This document shows positions 1-12,200 of a stretch of 64,000 nt of DNA, piece after piece. Below the pieces are notes generated by a model that was not told the origin of the DNA, ran no database searches, and saw nothing but the letters and a program-made list of their open reading frames with translations. This DNA comes from Lineus longissimus (lineage: Eukaryota; Nemertea; Pilidiophora; Heteronemertea; Lineidae). Within the stretch, counting starts at the first letter, position 1, and every line of letters begins with the position of its first letter. Made by a program: the position numbers and the translations under genes. The stretch is from positions 15,688,001 through 15,752,000 of the forward strand of contig NC_088319.1 of assembly GCF_910592395.1 (NCBI RefSeq), written 5' to 3'.

Positions 1-206
1 CTTGGTCAGACCTTCCTGCACTCTCAGACTGGTTCAGACATGGATTGTCTCTCCGTGATTAAATGATCATGCAGACGCAGACTGGTCATCTCTCCGCTGA
101 TTAACCGATTGTTGGATGCCGCCTCATGGTCTCCGCTGGCCTGGTGTGGGCTATAGGCCATTTTCCAGATACGCCGATGCTACCTAGGGTCGGACCAACA
201 AACCAT

Positions 207-283
207 CATTACAATAGATCTTCACGGTAATGCCTTTCGAGCCCATTGTCTGGCGCCGTTTACCGTGAAGATCTATTGTAATG
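207..283. repeat. Perfect 24-bp inverted repeat (hairpin)
   Basis: Arms 207-230 and 260-283 are exact reverse complements (first arm begins cattacaatagatcttcacg) around a 29-base loop. No transposase frame or clear target-site duplication is visible. It is probably the remnant of a short inverted-repeat element. Confidence 0.7.
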
Positions 284-477
284 TTCACGAGTGTCTGACA
301 ATGCAGTAATCAGTAGGCGTTCGCCTCGTGCTCCTTGCCTCGTGCTTGAGACATGTCTCTTGTAGGCCCGATAGGCCGGCCAAAGCTGGATAATGGAACA
401 CCTCAAACGTGGTCTGTACTTCAGGTAGTGCCGAGTGAACGTGTGTGTACTTGCTTTTAGAAGACATTTGAAGGATT

Positions 478-765
478 TCAATAGTCAGTCCCGGTCCCCG
501 GAGTTTGCAAGATCAAGTAGACACCCAAGAAGTCTTGTATCCCGGTCTTGTAGGCCAGCTCAAAGGTAGTTCTATACCACCCGGGTCCCGGGTTCATACC
601 CCGGCAGGGCCTTGGTGTTTTCCCCTGTTGCACAAGTATGGGAGTGATACTTTCAGAGTTGTCAGCCAGATAGATCGCTGGCCCCACATTTTCGTAAGGG
701 GTGTCCACGTCCATATCTGATGTCTTCTCGACAACACGGCAGATTGATGAGAAATAGAACGACAC
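478..765 (-). CDS. Possible terminal exon of a receptor-like protein (unidentified)
   Basis: The minus-strand frame is open for about 95 codons and ends in TGA at 478. It is hydrophilic, has no membrane segment, and contains a tyrosine in the context PYENV, which fits the pYxN type of SH2-binding site seen in receptor tails. The stretch from KTSDMDVDTPYENV to the stop is protein-like in composition. A possible splice acceptor lies just upstream of the KTSD stretch. No partner exons were recognised upstream (positions above 765), and the opposite strand is also open across 505-720, so chance cannot be excluded. The receptor-tail idea is inference. Confidence 0.25.
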   Translation of the reverse strand: MSFYFSSICRVVEKTSDMDVDTPYENVGPAIYLADNSESITPILVQQGKTPRPCRGMNPGPGWYRTTFELAYKTGIQDFLGVYLILQTPGTGTDY

Positions 766-2861
766 ACAAGAATTTACATGAATATTTCTTTTAATTATTT
801 CTTTACAGTATCACTCTCATCTATACATGCTTGTCAACAGAGATAAAAACCTGTCCCTATATTATAGAAACACCCCTATATCAAGCCTAATCTAAACATG
901 AATATACAATGTGACGTTCATCCAGACTTCCTACACGCAAGTAGTTGCCAAAATGGCGCCGCGAACCACAAACTGTCGGCAAAGCTACTCTCGTCGATAA
1001 GTAGGCCATCTTAACCAGAACGAGGCTTTCCTAACTAAAGTTTGCACTAAAAGTCTTCCGAGATCAGCGCAAAGGATTCAATATACCATGTACGTTTTGT
1101 AGAGAAAGCCAAAGACAGGAAACCTGAACAAATTTAAGAGGAAAACAGCAGATTTTTTATGAATATTTCGTGCTTTAATAGTAATCCATCCATTGGGATT
1201 TTGAATCTATGGACCGCAGATAAAATCGGCAAGGTGCCAACACGACTTTATAGACTACATTATAGTTACTAGCAAAGGACCTAATTCGTACCTTGAGTCG
1301 TGAAGGCCCACTGCCGAGTTTACAGTACAAGTACAGCCAAGAGTGAATAACAATGAAGAACCGTCAGTCGGCAGCAGAAATAGATTGATTCGTCGGACTA
1401 CTTGCAGGCGAGAAGTCTTTCTACGACTCATCTAGAAATAAATACAGTCAAACGTCAGAAAGAAAGAGAAAATGATAAAACATGTAATGAGTTACATAGC
1501 AAGGCTAAGTGCGAGTTGGAGTGACAAGAAAACACAATTTTACGAAGGTACCACATCCATATCACACACAAGGCACAGCCGCCAAGGTTGCACTAGAATA
1601 GCGACTGAGAAAGTGCAGCCAATTATGAAGTCGTGACGTCTCCTTCACGAAATCACAGTAACGGACACCACATTTTGTAACCGCTACAGTAAAGATGCGA
1701 GCCTTGGCATTGTCACAAGAATGAACAATAAAAGGGGACATGCATGGAAAGGAGGCCGCTTTGACCAACTCCGAATCGTTCCAATCGCGTTTTTGCTCCC
1801 ATTTTCGTTTCTTTCTAAGTTCTCTTGGTCACCTCTGCATAACCCTTGTCGCGGATGACACCGTTATGCGAGTCCACCGTTGTGAGAGCAGTCCAAAACT
1901 GATGATGTAGTTGCATGGTAATGACGATGAGAGACGTATGAAATGCTTGGCGAATGGCAAATGGTAGGTATATTCATGTAATGACGATACAGTGATACAC
2001 ATGAAACATGTATTATGTCCATAACCACATTTCACAAAGCGGGGCCTTCGGCTTTCTTCAAATGCTTACGCCGTATACCTATGCCTATGTAAAGTGAATT
2101 TGAGATTGTTCAAGACACGCTGAATACAAATTTCAATATTGAATGAATGTGGCTTGCAACGGTACGGAATGAAGGTAATGCGCCGAGTGGTAAGAGGAAG
2201 GGGACATGTTTGGAAAAGGATGAGAATATTCCGTCTGTTTGATTTGGTAGTTGTTTCCATGAAAATGACACAGGCCACAGCCGTAACGGCACCACAGCAG
2301 TCTGCCTTCTGGCATTGAGGTACTATCGTTAGCAACTTAAACTGCGTGGCATGGATTAACGTGACCGTACTTCGAAAATGATTCTCGGAGCGATATGCAC
2401 ATGATGAATGATGATGATGATTATGCCAATGCAGATGATGTTGATTATGCTGATGAAGTTGGTTGCAATCGTTACTGATGAGATATATATAATGTCAGTA
2501 TCATTTTCGTCACATTTATGAGATGAAATGATCCTGAGCGATATACATAAAATCAATGTTAGAATGGAAACTATGCAGATTTCGATATTTGGCATACACG
2601 CTGTACATCGGTACTCCTCGAGATGCAATCCTCCTCACGCTGTAGCTCAAATATCATAGACAGTATGAAAACAAGAGATATTCTACTGACCAAAAGCAAC
2701 CCTCGAAAGTTGCCAGAATGTCAATTCTAACACTATATGCATTTCTGATGTTCATTCGTCTTTATGTTATCCTTGATGATAATGAGAAACGGACGTGAAT
2801 AAATGGTAGTATATGACGATGTCTCTGCCTAGTGATGAATTTGGTGATTGCTTATGCCCAT
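766..2861. other. Non-coding stretch, no recognised gene
   Basis: Only short frames without recognisable protein motifs are present on either strand. A short degenerate GAT-rich tract occurs near 2398-2460, the forerunner of the larger tract downstream. Confidence 0.5.
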
Positions 2862-3170
2862 GACTTATGATGATGATGGTAAGTATGATGATGACAATGA
2901 TGACGATAGGATGGCGATAACTATGATAATGATGACGATAGCGATAGCGATGATGAAGATTGCGATGGCGTTGGCGATGGCGATGGCGATGGCGATGGCG
3001 ATGGCGATGACTATGATGACGATGATGAAGATGACGACGATGACGATTACGTGATGATGACGATGATGACGATGATGACGATGATGAAAATAAAGATGGC
3101 GATGATGACATGATGATGACGATGATGATGATGATGTTGTTGTTGATAATGATGATGATGATGATGATCC
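2862..3170. repeat. GAT-rich simple repeat with a GGCGAT hexamer block
   Basis: Degenerate (GAT)n/(GAC)n runs cover most of this stretch. Near 2961-3009 the unit becomes a hexamer, ggcgat, repeated without interruption. The long low-complexity frames on both strands (poly-His/Arg and poly-Ile/Ser on the minus strand, Met/Asp/Ala on the plus strand) are translations of the repeat and not genes. Confidence 0.9.
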
Positions 3171-5156
3171 AATGACGACGAGCTATGAATAAGAGACTTG
3201 TATGACAATATAACAAGACATTTTCTGTATGATAATGCATTAATGTAACAGTCGCAGGGGTCAAGGTGCCGTTATACACTCCGGACGAATTGACATTGTC
3301 CCCATGCCTCCCCTGGAAGATATACACTATGACGAATGGGGCTTTCTCGGGAGACCATTATAGTCGGAAGGAAGGGGCAACGAGTTTTAAAGCCTTGCAT
3401 GTCGTTATGGAGCTCTTCCTTTTCTATAATCGAATTTTAGGTTCTGCAATTATGCAAAAACACATATCAATATTAACTTTCAACATTGTTGTGGTTAACA
3501 CCGATATAGTGAAAATCTATTGTCTGATCACGTTGACATGTCAGCTGGTTACTGTGCAGCGGCAATCTTTATTTCGTTTTTTTCTGGCCCATACAGAAGA
3601 ATTTGCGCGAACGGCGTACAATGTACTCTTTCACTGGTTCAAACAAGTAGAAATCAACCCACGGCGTCGATACATTTGTGCAACATGAACAACGATATAC
3701 AGCAACAGAAAGGAAGCTTACATTATCAGCAAGCACTTATAAACTATACTTTGTACAATGTCATGGTCATGTTAAAGAAATGAATAACGATATTTACACG
3801 AAGACTGAATGGACAGACAATTCAAACCTACAAATGTATTCCTAAACATCCGCCAGGATTCATTCTGAACCAACGGAAGTACTCTGTCCCTAACCTCCCA
3901 TCGTTGGTGTAACGGAGTCCGGCGGATATTTTAGAAAATATTTAATTGCTTCTAAATTGCATTGCACACGAGCGACTAAACCCGAAGGCGACCTCAGAAA
4001 ATTGCCCATGCTGTTTGATACAAGACCTTTTGTCGTTCGGACGGACGCCCTCGCTTTACTCACCCTTGCTCGCTATACTTTAGACGACAGATTGGTAGAC
4101 CAGCAGAGATTATTATAAGCAGCAGAGTTGGACAATGATAGGCACTTTGCATTGCTTTTGATATTGACATCTTAACCACATCTCCTACGAACGCACTGTC
4201 TTTGCAGTGTCGGTCTCCGGTCCCAACGGGTCCTGCTCAGAGTAACAACTACTGAAGGACTGATTCCGGGTGCGGGTTGTCACTTGACACGTACAGCTAC
4301 ATCATACAGTTTGTTTATGTAATACATGCATACTCTCGCTTGCCTTTTACAGGAGTTGTGTTTAACTAAATGGTAATTGGAAAATAAAAGGTAACATGAA
4401 GCATGGCTTTGCAAACCAACATGATTAAAATATGGTGCTTTTTCCAACTTGAAAATGAAAAAATTGCATCAAGAATAGACGACAACTTATAATGAGAATC
4501 ATAAAAAGATCACAGTTTATCTGTAACACCTCTCGTCCAGTCTTGTCCCGATCCTCGGCAGCGAAAATAAGGAACTACTGTGGACGTGGATTCAATTTTA
4601 ACACTCACATATCTTAATTCTTACAACAGCATAGAAATATAACTATTTTTCACTAAAAATGTAAACTACAATGTACTTCGACCGCTACACAGTGACCAAT
4701 TGGTAACTTTAAACGATATGTTGCCAATGTCACCCTAATACCTTGCCATTGGTAACATTAAACTAAAGCCACCATGATAAAATTCCCATGGTAACATGGA
4801 ACGATACGTTGCCGTGGTCATTATGATTACATCCCCTTGGTAACATGTCACACCAAAGAAATGGTCACCATCTGACAAAATAACAAACTTGTCATTATCC
4901 CTATCATTGCATAATGCGATATCATTTGAGTATTTACATATGTATATACATGTTGGATGTGCGAGATGACTTGACGTTAATCACAGAAGTGAATCAGGAG
5001 ATAAGCGTGCTGCTTACAGGTACGAATCTAATCTTACTGAAGATAGTTTAAATTCTTTAGAAAATGATAAACTCCATTTGGCTTAATTTTCAAACGATTT
5101 CTGGTCTTTCACCCTGATGCGACATGTCTGAGCCAGTCTGATCAAAACATGTTCAG
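3171..5156. other. Non-coding stretch containing a degenerate local repeat
   Basis: No gene was recognised. A 140-codon plus-strand frame at 3266-3688 has no motif and is probably accidental. At 4697-4880 four diverged units each begin with a form of ttggtaaca and recur roughly every 40-50 bases. Confidence 0.4.
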
Positions 5157-5384
5157 TCACTGACTCATTCTCCAAGCAGATTGAAAGATACATGTCTGTC
5201 CTGAGAACGACTTTTGGTAAATGCCATATGCGTTTCGTGAGGCAATATTTCTGCACAGAAATTTGGGAGGTTTTGATTCATCTCGCTGGTGTCTCGGTTG
5301 ATTTAAAATGCCATCTGCTGGCATGGATTTCAATCTGTCTCTATCTCCTGAATACACTTTTGAAATAACATCAGCATCATATAC
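5157..5384 (-). CDS. Possible terminal exon, unidentified protein
   Basis: A good splice acceptor on the minus strand (gtgtttttccag, ending at 5385) is followed directly by an open frame of 75 codons plus stop, starting VYDADVISKVYSGDRDRL. The composition is protein-like and hydrophilic, without membrane segments. It lies about 0.9 kb beyond the stop codon of the DEG/ENaC gene on the same strand. It could be an alternative 3' exon of that gene, the last exon of another gene, or chance. No family was recognised. Confidence 0.3.
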   Translation of the reverse strand, partial: VYDADVISKVYSGDRDRLKSMPADGILNQPRHQRDESKPPKFLCRNIASRNAYGIYQKSFSGQTCIFQSAWRMSQ

Positions 5385-6242
5385 CTGGAAAAACACCTGC
5401 CAAAATTGACCTGAACAAGAACCGTATCAAGTGTGGATGTCCCATTGCCTTGCTGTACCTACTGAACGTCTTATGAACATTGTAATGCATGACTGATAAT
5501 TTCATTAATGATATATTTTTCCAAATTTGTTTCCTTGCCTACGCTAGTCTTCACAGTTCAGGAATAAAAAACTTCCGCTCGATGTCAAATTCGACGACTC
5601 GTATTTACTCGATCATCTTCAAACTGTGTACGTGTAGTTAAAGTTCTAGTTACATAACTTCACCACCAGACATTTCTGGAGCAATGAAATCCTCTCAAGG
5701 TAAAACTTGCAGTAATATTTGCAATGTATGACGTGCATCTAAAACAATCCTGAGCAAACTATACGCGGCAAGTGCGACAAGTGCGTGCATGGACACAGAC
5801 GTACAAGTTTAGGGAGATATCGACGGAGACCTACTGTAAACGGTGTAACATCGGTGGTAGTTCCCCATATTTCAGTGTTTCTGAACATGGACAATAAGAG
5901 AGACCATGATTTTTCAAGGTGAAACACAGAAAATACTAAGTAACGTGTCAATCTAACTCTCAGCGTTCGCAAACAATGAGGAAACGCTCAAAAATAGACA
6001 CACCCAAAAAACGTTACACCGGGGCGTGGCCCGGTCCATCAGATACACCTAATGCTTAGATGAACAACTGGAAGGGGACATGTTTGGAAGAGGACATGCG
6101 TCAGCAAAACATGAAGGCGTTGTGTTACAACAGTCTCTGCAAATATACGAAGTCGTACGTAGTGTTATAACAGCGTCTCCTCGCAAGAGGATTCTGGAGG
6201 TACAGCAGTAGTCTTCTCGGCAACAGGGACATCCGTTATTTG

Positions 6243-9200
6243 CTATCTGTTCAGGTTTTTCTTCTTCTTGGATTCTTTTTTGGGCGCTGCCTTTTTGCAC
6301 AAGTGGTAGGCAAAGACATCGATCACTTCAAACACTGTCAGGGCACTAGCTCCAACAAACAGGCCCATGGAGCCCCCGATATCACCTGTAGATGGATGGA
6401 AAGGTGGAGTATCAATTCAACATATTCATCAGCTACACCATCTTTGAGGCCAGTGATCACCTCCGTGAAAATGATGGATAGTTTGCAATGGAAAATGTGA
6501 CTGAGTTAGGCAACGGTTAACCCATACGTCAAATGGAAAAGCCATTTGTTCAACTACAGCAAATTCGTAGTAATAGAACGATATGCACGTAGCCTACTTC
6601 AGGTTTCAATGAGAATACGACCTAGGAGACCACCGGGTGTGTTTTGTACTTACATAATAAGGCAAAAATATCATACGCCTTCTGCTGCTCGACTAGCTCA
6701 TAACTAAGCTTCCGGTAGAAAACGTCCATCTGTAAAAAGTTTTCTCTGCAAGAGAAACAAAGCGAAAGCATAATATCCGAGCATCTCTCAGCAATTCACA
6801 GGCGGAATAGCAGTGCGGTAGCTATTTGTTTCAGTGTGGTGAAAAGAGGTTTTGATGAGGCCTGGATTTCCGAAGAGGTACGTTCTTGTATCCGCCAAAC
6901 TGACGACCTGGCTTTTTACAACGTTTTGTACTAGAAAAAAAGATGCTTCATCTGGGCTCAAGCTTAGATGCCAGTATGATAGCAATGCCAGTAGCTTTTA
7001 AGGTTCATAGGGCGATTATTTTTGACTTTTCAGCAAATATCTCAGCTCATTGATCCTCTTAACTCTTTACTCACTGAAAGTGAAGTCTATTTTTCACACG
7101 TTCAATTTGACCAACTGAACATGGTAGCGAAGATCATGAAAGAAAAGAATAGTGCCAAGAATAGAGCATAACAGTCCAGTTTACAAGTCAGTAAGCTCCC
7201 TACATCACTCAAGTTGATATGCTATTTCCTTCCCTAGTCGTCACTGTGAGCAGGACCGATAATAAACACATTAAAATAATACGCAACCGATATGTTGACA
7301 AAAAAGGATTGCCCAAATGCAACAATTAGTCGTTACTTTGTGGTGAAGTATAAAAAGGTGAAATTTAAAGTGAAAATGAAGGATAATATAACAACTGACA
7401 TATAATAAGGGAAAGTTTAAGAGAAAACGGGCCACATTTCGAGCACAAAAAGAAGAGAATGCACACGAGAAAGCATTCCGAAATTCTGCCAGAGAAAAAA
7501 TGATGAAAAGTTTCGTGTAGATGTTGTATTTCTGAGGAGTGTCTGCAAAAGTTAGCAAGAGCTGAATTTATTTATAGAAACAATTGCAAAGTATTCAAAA
7601 ACGCGTTTGATGAGTTCAATTGATTTATCACTTTCCGAAAGCAAACAAGACAGGATGCGGTACCGGTGCTTCCTCAAAGGACACCTTGTGATTGGCTCAT
7701 TTGAAATTGCCAGGCCGGTGATGCAGGATATAAAACTTCTGATTGGATGTCATATCCGCGAATGGGGTTTAACTGATCTGAGAAAGAAAACCCTCAACTT
7801 ACTTATAAAAATTCGTGTCCAATTTGTTGGCACTGATGTATTCCTGGAAATCATCTGACATCTTCTCGAAGGCTCTGAAGAAGCTGTTGTCCCTGTTCCC
7901 CATCACAGTGCGCAAGTCATAATGATCTCGCACGTGCTCGTAGAGTTTCGTTGTCTCATTTGTGACATTTGTGTAGCTGAGGACCCCCCACGACGTGTTG
8001 GCGTACTCGTAATAGGGTTTCGAGTCCACGTCATCTAAAATTGTCTTCCAAATTCTGAATGTCGCATGTTTGAATTTACTCCAATTGTCGTAAAGCGTCT
8101 GACTTCGCGTTCTTACTTCATTAAAGAATAAATCTAATTGCGTTATATGATTTTTGACGTCAGTATTAATAAGCACCTTTGCAATTGGCGTTTTGCCAGT
8201 TGTTTGGTTGTTAAGGTAATCACGCGCTTGCTTCAAAGCAGATGAATATTTTGGCCACACAGTGTCCCGGATGTCACGGCATTTATTGACTAAGCTCTCT
8301 AGGTTCAACTTCATATCAAAATATATTTTGTTAAAATCTTCTGTCAACTTCCGGAAATGCTCGATTCGCTCTTGCATCTGCTCCACAGGAAATTCGATCA
8401 CTTCCGCTAACGTATTACTCCGCGAGCCGAAGAACATCTTCGAGAGAAGTGTGAAATTCGCCGCCAGCTCCATAAATAATCCGCCATTGAATCTGTTTTC
8501 TAAATATGCATCTTCTAGAATGGAGGAGAGGTTATGATAAATATAAATGAGCGATTGTAAATCCGTGAAGGTCCGGTTCAGGTAATATAAAGAATATGAA
8601 TTTTCGCGAGACACAGCGGTATGCAGTAAAACTTTAGGCACGATAATTCTGCCCTCTTCCTTTTCTTTTTGTACCCCTTCAACGACGAACTGGTACTCAA
8701 AAATGGGAACGCCATTTGCGTAAGCGTCCTTGGCGTCCGTGATGTTTTGTAAAGCATTTTGAGTGAGTAGCCGACGGGCGTCAATGTCTATTTTCAGCAG
8801 ACTGTAAATCATGTTTCTCGTTGCAGTGTCATTCGTCTTCAACAATGTGCGCACCTGGTGCTCGCATTTGAAAATGAAATCAAAATAGTTGAGTGAGACC
8901 TGCGAGAATGTCCGTTCGTCCATGGCCATAACGCCTCGGAGGAAATTCTTCCGGACAACGAATTCCTGGAAGGCATACATGGTGGCTTTCCTTTTACAAA
9001 TGTAATCCATACTGTCTAAGATGTCTTTCAATGCCGCCACGTTACCGTCTAACAAGCTCTTAAACTCAACATACAACATCTTCTCAATGTCGTCTGCCGT
9101 TGTCGCTGCTGCGTTGATTATAGTAGAGTCAACTTCAAAATAGCGATCCTCAACTTTGTGTGCCGTATCTCTTGCGTTTATGTAACGTTCTAACAGTGCA

Positions 9201-12200
9201 TCTGTATCCACGATTTTCAGCATTGTGTCGACATCGAAATTCGACGTCGCGCTATAGCTAAAGTTTGGTTCATAAATGGTTGTACTGCACGGGAGCGGGC
9301 ATTTACATATATCCTTACCCGGGTGATTAAACTCCTCTGAAACGATACCAGCACCGAAATCAGTCCCATCTTCATTAATTATGTAATTAAATTTGACCTT
9401 GAATTCGTCTGAAATGAGACCAAAACCGGGAAATGCCCCATCAGCTACATGCGGTTAAAAGAGCACATGCATACGAGTTGAAATGCATCAGGATGCACGG
9501 ATTCCCATGTCTGTGTGTTTCATATAATTCGGAGGACCGTCTTCTGAGTAGGCCTAAATGCCATGTTATCTGATATTTCCTTTTTTATTGTTTTCGATCT
9601 TGACATTCTTGGTCAGATTTTTTGGACTGATCTGTAATGGACTACGTTCAATGACGTCACCACTTATGAACCAACCAGGTTGCAGTGACTGCTAGTTGCA
9701 ATAGTGTTTAGTTTCGGTATGGCATCGCCTTGTTGGGTAAATAGGCTAAGTCTCATTTCTCAGGAATTCTGTTATGACGCAGATAAAGAATGGCAGTATT
9801 GGTCAAACATTAGTGATTAATGGAAAAATTGGTCGATGGTGTTTAACTCACTTTTTAATGCTTTCTTCATGTCAGATTTTCTCTGATGATCAGGAGATGC
9901 TGACCTTCCAGATGATAATCAACATTTCCCCAATGGAGTTAGTTTGATAGACCAAAGGGGAAAATAACTGTTATTAGTTGGAATGACAGTCGCAGGGCTA
10001 TATTATGGGTGAGCCTAACGACATCTCCAAATGATGGATCATCTGGTCGTTAGTTTACAATCAAGACGGCTATTACTTGCCGGATATAAACCTCAGGAAG
10101 TGTAAAGATCCTTATCTGCCTTTTCAGAGATGCCGAGGTTTCTCAGCAACACAATGCGCTACGGTCACGTGGTAAAAGGTCAAATAACATCCATGGATTG
10201 ACCAATAATGCACAAACTCATCTGTCACATATTGGACACTAAAACATAAAGACCAGAAAGCAACGTCATGCATAAGTTAGACTCACTTAACCAAAGCTTT
10301 TTCACTTCACAAAAGGTTTGAGAGACTACCTACCCAATGCAATTTAAAGCGTTAACTGGAAGTGCTGACTTGAGTAAACACGAAGATATGCAACGCTCCG
10401 AGCAGGTTGTTTTAGTTTTCCATTTCACTCCTAGGTGGAAGAATCTGCTTCGTACACTCCTGCCACCTAGGAGGCAACTCATGAACAAAAATTGTTTCAT
10501 CTGCGAAGAGAAGCTGATATTTTCTGGTTACTAAAATCAATATATCTGGTTAAAAAGTGACTATTTTTGCGGGAAGTTTTGTTTTATGTGAAGTAAGCAC
10601 CTTATTACTTATCACAGAAGGAGCATTTTTACTCCGCCTGCAAGGTTTTTGTAACAAATTCAAAAACTAAGACCCTTATTTGACTTAAGCTCAGGCAGGG
10701 CCAAGTCAGTCATATCTTATCCAAACAGCAAAGCCCTTGAATTTAACAAAAACACTCTGGGTTGGTTTTGTGCGTTTTGTGGTGGTCTCAGGAAAGGAAT
10801 GGAAATGTTAAAAGTCAAACGCAATCCAATGAAAATCTAACTGAATCTATATAATCAACAATTAAACATGCTAATTTTGGACTACTTAGAAGACGGTCAT
10901 TTGAAATCTAAAATCAAATGGAAAACTGAGGTTACTTAACTTCGTGATTTCTATGGGAACGCGACCCTGAAAAGAGCGACAGTCGGTCCCTCAAAGCTCT
11001 TACAAGCAGCGAAGGGCTGGCTATGTGCTATCGAATATTTTCTTTTCCTTTGAAAAGGTAAGCTTTGCTGGGTAATTCTTTAAAAGGAATGATCATCTTA
11101 CAGGATTAAATTCGATTTTAATTTATAATTATGATGAAACTTGGTAGCCTATTTTACAAGTATTGTAGTCTATCAAGTTTTGGTAATCTTTCGTCTTCAT
11201 AAATGTTCCAGGAGATTTGGTTATTGAGTGAAGTCCCGTATATTCGCCTTGCTTCGGGCGAGTTTTCTACCACCAGTAGGAAAAGCACCGAAAAATAGCA
11301 AGTACTTTAAGGAATTTGTTTAAATTAATGTGAAAAACGAATTACACAGTTGCCGCTAGCCTTTAACATGTTTATTATGTTTTGAAAAGTCGTGCGTTTG
11401 CGATTTCTGGGCGGGGATCGGTGGGTGTGTGTTGGGTGAGCGTACATCGTGCGTGTTGTAGGCTAATCAGACATGGTGATGACCAAGGACGACATCAAGG
11501 AGGAGAGCGGTTGAGGGTCACACCGGATTTTTCATTCACATTATGCATGCAACGTTCACTGCATGGCATCTCATTTCAGAGCAACAGGCGTATTTTACGT
11601 TCTACCATATCCGCTTATGTTCATGTTCGACTCTGTTCACAGGCGGTTATGGATCGAAGATCAAAACATTGACTTTCATTGTGTAGGCTTTCAATGTTGT
11701 AAGGCACCTCATTTTCATTCATGTTTCTCACTTTTGATAGAGACGAAATCAATTGCCTACACAGTAAAATACCCAATACACTGTCAGGAGTAAAATGCAG
11801 TACTCAATTACTCCGGAATGACGCACTCCCGCGCTCCTCTTTGGGACGAGGCGTGGGCGGGGACTGTCTTTGAGTGTGGGGCATCTGAAAGAAAGGTTCA
11901 ACCTCGAGTTACGGCAAGGGACCTAAATCTGCAAAGGCAAGATGGTTTGTGACGCATTCTTCCACTACCACATATTCTATCATTCAATGATTTGACATCC
12001 AGAATTATCATACACGACCCTTACCAATGCCTAACATGCCTTCCGACACTTTCTTGTTTCATTTATCATCAACACCAGCACATTAACAAATGCCATAGCA
12101 GAAAAGGTCAATGAAACTAGCTAAGACTCAAATACTCTCCTCTCACTTTTATAACAACAGTGACAAATGTAATACGAGTTACATGTAAGGCTCTAGTTCA

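Noticed and set aside
2767-3327. 186-codon minus-strand frame rich in Ile, Ser, His and Arg
   Set aside because: It is a translation of the GAT-type simple repeat and its edges, without protein features.
3266-3688. 140-codon plus-strand frame
   Set aside because: No domain, signal peptide, splice context or recognisable similarity; length is within chance expectation for this window.
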